Assembly: GCA_013003805.1 (NCBI GenBank)
Contig: JABDII010000235.1
Span: forward strand, 1 to 15,266
DNA: 15,266 bases
Reading direction: 5' to 3'
Source: Gemmatimonadales bacterium
GTDB taxonomy: Bacteria > Gemmatimonadota > Gemmatimonadetes > Gemmatimonadales > GWC2-71-9
The notes under the pieces were generated by a model. That model worked only from the letters and a program-made list of their open reading frames with translations. It searched no databases and was not told the origin of the DNA. Positions 13,805 to 15,266 of this stretch are shown here, in pieces. Every line of letters begins with the position of its first letter. The stretch's first letter is position 1. The position numbers and the translations under genes were made by a program.

Positions 13805-15220
13805 CTACGGAAAGATCCCGAGTTCCGAGTAGGCAATCGCAATCTTGTCGATGGCGTAGGCGAACGCAGCGGTGCGGAGATCTAGAGCGTTGCCGAGGCT
13901 CTTCTGCGCGTCCCGTACGGTGTGGTACGCTGTCACCATCGTCTCTTCCATCCCGGAATTCACCAGGTCTTCTTCCGTTGCTCCCTTGGTGAAGTCCCGG
14001 GCTTCCTGCTCACTGAACCGCCGCCCGGTTGAATCCTCGATCGCGCTGAGCAACCGCCCAAACGCACGCTCCTCGAATCGCTTCTGCATACGTCCAAACC
14101 GGACGTGTGATAGGTTCTTGACCCACTCGAAGTACGAAACGGTCACGCCGCCGGCGTTGAGGTATGTCCCCGGAATGATCATTGTGCCGCGGTCATGAAG
14201 GTAGGCATCCGCGTCCGCCGTCAACGGGCCGTTGGCCGCCTCGCCGATGATCTTGGCCTTGACCCTCGCCACATTCTCTTCCGTCACTTGTTGCTCGAGC
14301 GCGGCGGGCACCAAGATATCGCATTCCGCTTCTAGGACGTCGGCCGGTCTCGCCAGATTGGTCGCACCGGGGAAATCGAGGATCGAGCCGCTCTCTTTTC
14401 GATGCGCCATTACCGCATCGACGTCTAGACCCCTCGGGTTATGGATCCCGCCCTCATACTCTGCCAGCGCGACAAGGACTCCCCCGCCCTCCTGAATGAA
14501 CTTGGCGGCGTGATAGCCGACGTTGCCCAGCCCTTGCACCGCAACCGTCTTGCCCTCGAGGCCCCGCGAGAGCCCCAATGCCTTCATGTCCTCCCCGACA
14601 TCGCAGGCTTCACGGATCCCGAAGAACACGCCGCGACCCGTTGCCTCGACTCGCCCCCGAATTCCCCCCTGCGTGACGGGCTTCCCCGTAACGCACGCGA
14701 CGGGGTTCAGCTCTCCTTCGTGGAGCGAACGATAGGTATCCACGATCCAGGCCATCTCGCGCGGCCCCGAACCGAAGTCCGGTGCGGGAACATCGACCCC
14801 CGGCCCGATGAAATTCTTCTTGACCAACTCGAAGGTATATCGGCGGGTTATCCGCTCGAGCTCCGTGTCCGAGTACTGATGCCGGGAGACTCGAATTCCG
14901 CCCTTAGCACCGCCGAAGGGTGCGTCCACCAAGGCGCACTTGTACGACATCATCGCGGCGAGTCCCATAACCTCGTCTTCACTCACCGCCATGCTGTAAC
15001 GGATACCTCCCTTCGTCGGGAGCCGGTGGTGGCTATGCTCCGCCCGCCAGGCCTGGATGACCTCGATCGACCCATCATCCCGCTTGATGGGGAAGGTCAT
15101 GTGGTAGACACTGTTGCAGCTCTTAATCTGCTTGAGGAGCGTTGAAGGATGGGCGGTGTGCGCGGCGGCGCGATCGAAGGCCTGGTCGACCTGTGCCATC
15201 AGGCTGTACGATCCGTCCAT
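13805..15220 (-). CDS. Glu/Leu/Phe/Val dehydrogenase family, probable glutamate dehydrogenase
   Basis: This cytoplasmic enzyme probably interconverts glutamate and 2-oxoglutarate plus ammonia with NAD(P). From the ATG at 15220 it has 471 residues. The N-terminal substrate domain shows PTKGGIRYS, MSYKCALVDAPFGGAKGG (substrate-binding and catalytic lysines) and PAPDFGSGPREMAW. The Rossmann domain shows TGKPVTQGG, ATGRGV and the dinucleotide loop GLGNVG. Then come GEAANGPLT and LNAGGVTVSYFEWVKN. The usual VPD before the NAGG motif is IPGTY here, a mild oddity. Leucine dehydrogenase is less likely from length. The ATG has GGAG six bases upstream; GTG at 15253 is also in frame and the frame stays open to the window edge, so a longer N-terminus is possible. 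Cofactor preference cannot be judged safely. It is convergent with the second cyclase. Confidence 0.92.
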   Translation of the reverse strand: MDGSYSLMAQVDQAFDRAAAHTAHPSTLLKQIKSCNSVYHMTFPIKRDDGSIEVIQAWRAEHSHHRLPTKGGIRYSMAVSEDEVMGLAAMMSYKCALVDAPFGGAKGGIRVSRHQYSDTELERITRRYTFELVKKNFIGPGVDVPAPDFGSGPREMAWIVDTYRSLHEGELNPVACVTGKPVTQGGIRGRVEATGRGVFFGIREACDVGEDMKALGLSRGLEGKTVAVQGLGNVGYHAAKFIQEGGGVLVALAEYEGGIHNPRGLDVDAVMAHRKESGSILDFPGATNLARPADVLEAECDILVPAALEQQVTEENVARVKAKIIGEAANGPLTADADAYLHDRGTMIIPGTYLNAGGVTVSYFEWVKNLSHVRFGRMQKRFEERAFGRLLSAIEDSTGRRFSEQEARDFTKGATEEDLVNSGMEETMVTAYHTVRDAQKSLGNALDLRTAAFAYAIDKIAIAYSELGIFP

Positions 15221-15266
15221 ACACATCTCCACAGCATTTTCGGGCGGTTGCACCCGTGCATGGGCC

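Noticed and set aside
1..15266. CRISPR array, tRNA/rRNA genes, insertion sequences or prophage
   Set aside because: No regularly spaced repeats, tRNA-like cloverleafs, terminal inverted repeats, transposase or phage proteins were seen on either strand.

Overview
The window is about 15 kb of GC-rich, densely coded bacterial chromosome. It holds 14 protein genes: 13 are complete or essentially complete, and one runs off the left edge. I see no RNA genes, insertion sequences, integrase, phage genes or CRISPR array. Exported proteins (a c-type cytochrome, a lipoprotein-like TPR protein, a secreted nitroreductase-fold protein), Shine-Dalgarno starts and GTG starts suggest a free-living, respiring, probably diderm bacterium. 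The gene mix (LonB-type protease, exported SagB-like oxidoreductase, histone H1-like protein, membrane-bound GGDEF enzymes) would fit Gemmatimonadota or a similar GC-rich phylum. That placement is a guess from gene content, not a phylogeny.

Left part (1-4403), alternating single genes: a Na+/phosphate cotransporter on the minus strand, cut by the left edge; a DUF1295 membrane protein (+); a small exported mono-haem cytochrome c (-); a three-helix membrane protein with an apparent M15-like zinc peptidase domain (+); and an AI-2E/PerM-family permease (-). Nothing ties these into one pathway; most are convergent or divergent neighbours.

Middle part (4593-8374), a likely stress or protein-quality operon (+): a YbaK-type aminoacyl-tRNA deacylase, a LonB-like AAA+ Ser/Lys protease, and a two-domain universal stress protein whose ATG overlaps the protease stop codon. 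Facing it is an exported SagB/ThcOx-type nitroreductase-fold protein (-, 8399-9103).

Right part (9436-13637), all plus strand: an exported TPR protein, a hairpin, a very basic histone H1-like protein (62 Lys/Arg in 145 residues), then two tandem paralogous diguanylate cyclases. Each cyclase has a seven-to-eight-helix membrane sensor domain and an intact GGEEF active site with an RxxD inhibitory site. The window ends with a Glu/Leu/Phe/Val-type glutamate dehydrogenase (-), separated from the cyclases by a 167-bp gap containing inverted repeats.

The most interesting points are the duplicated cyclase pair with an N-terminal domain I cannot assign firmly, the adjacent histone-like gene, the membrane-anchored M15-like protein, and the translationally coupled LonB-USP pair. 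I see no clear evidence for a wholly new defence or mobile system.
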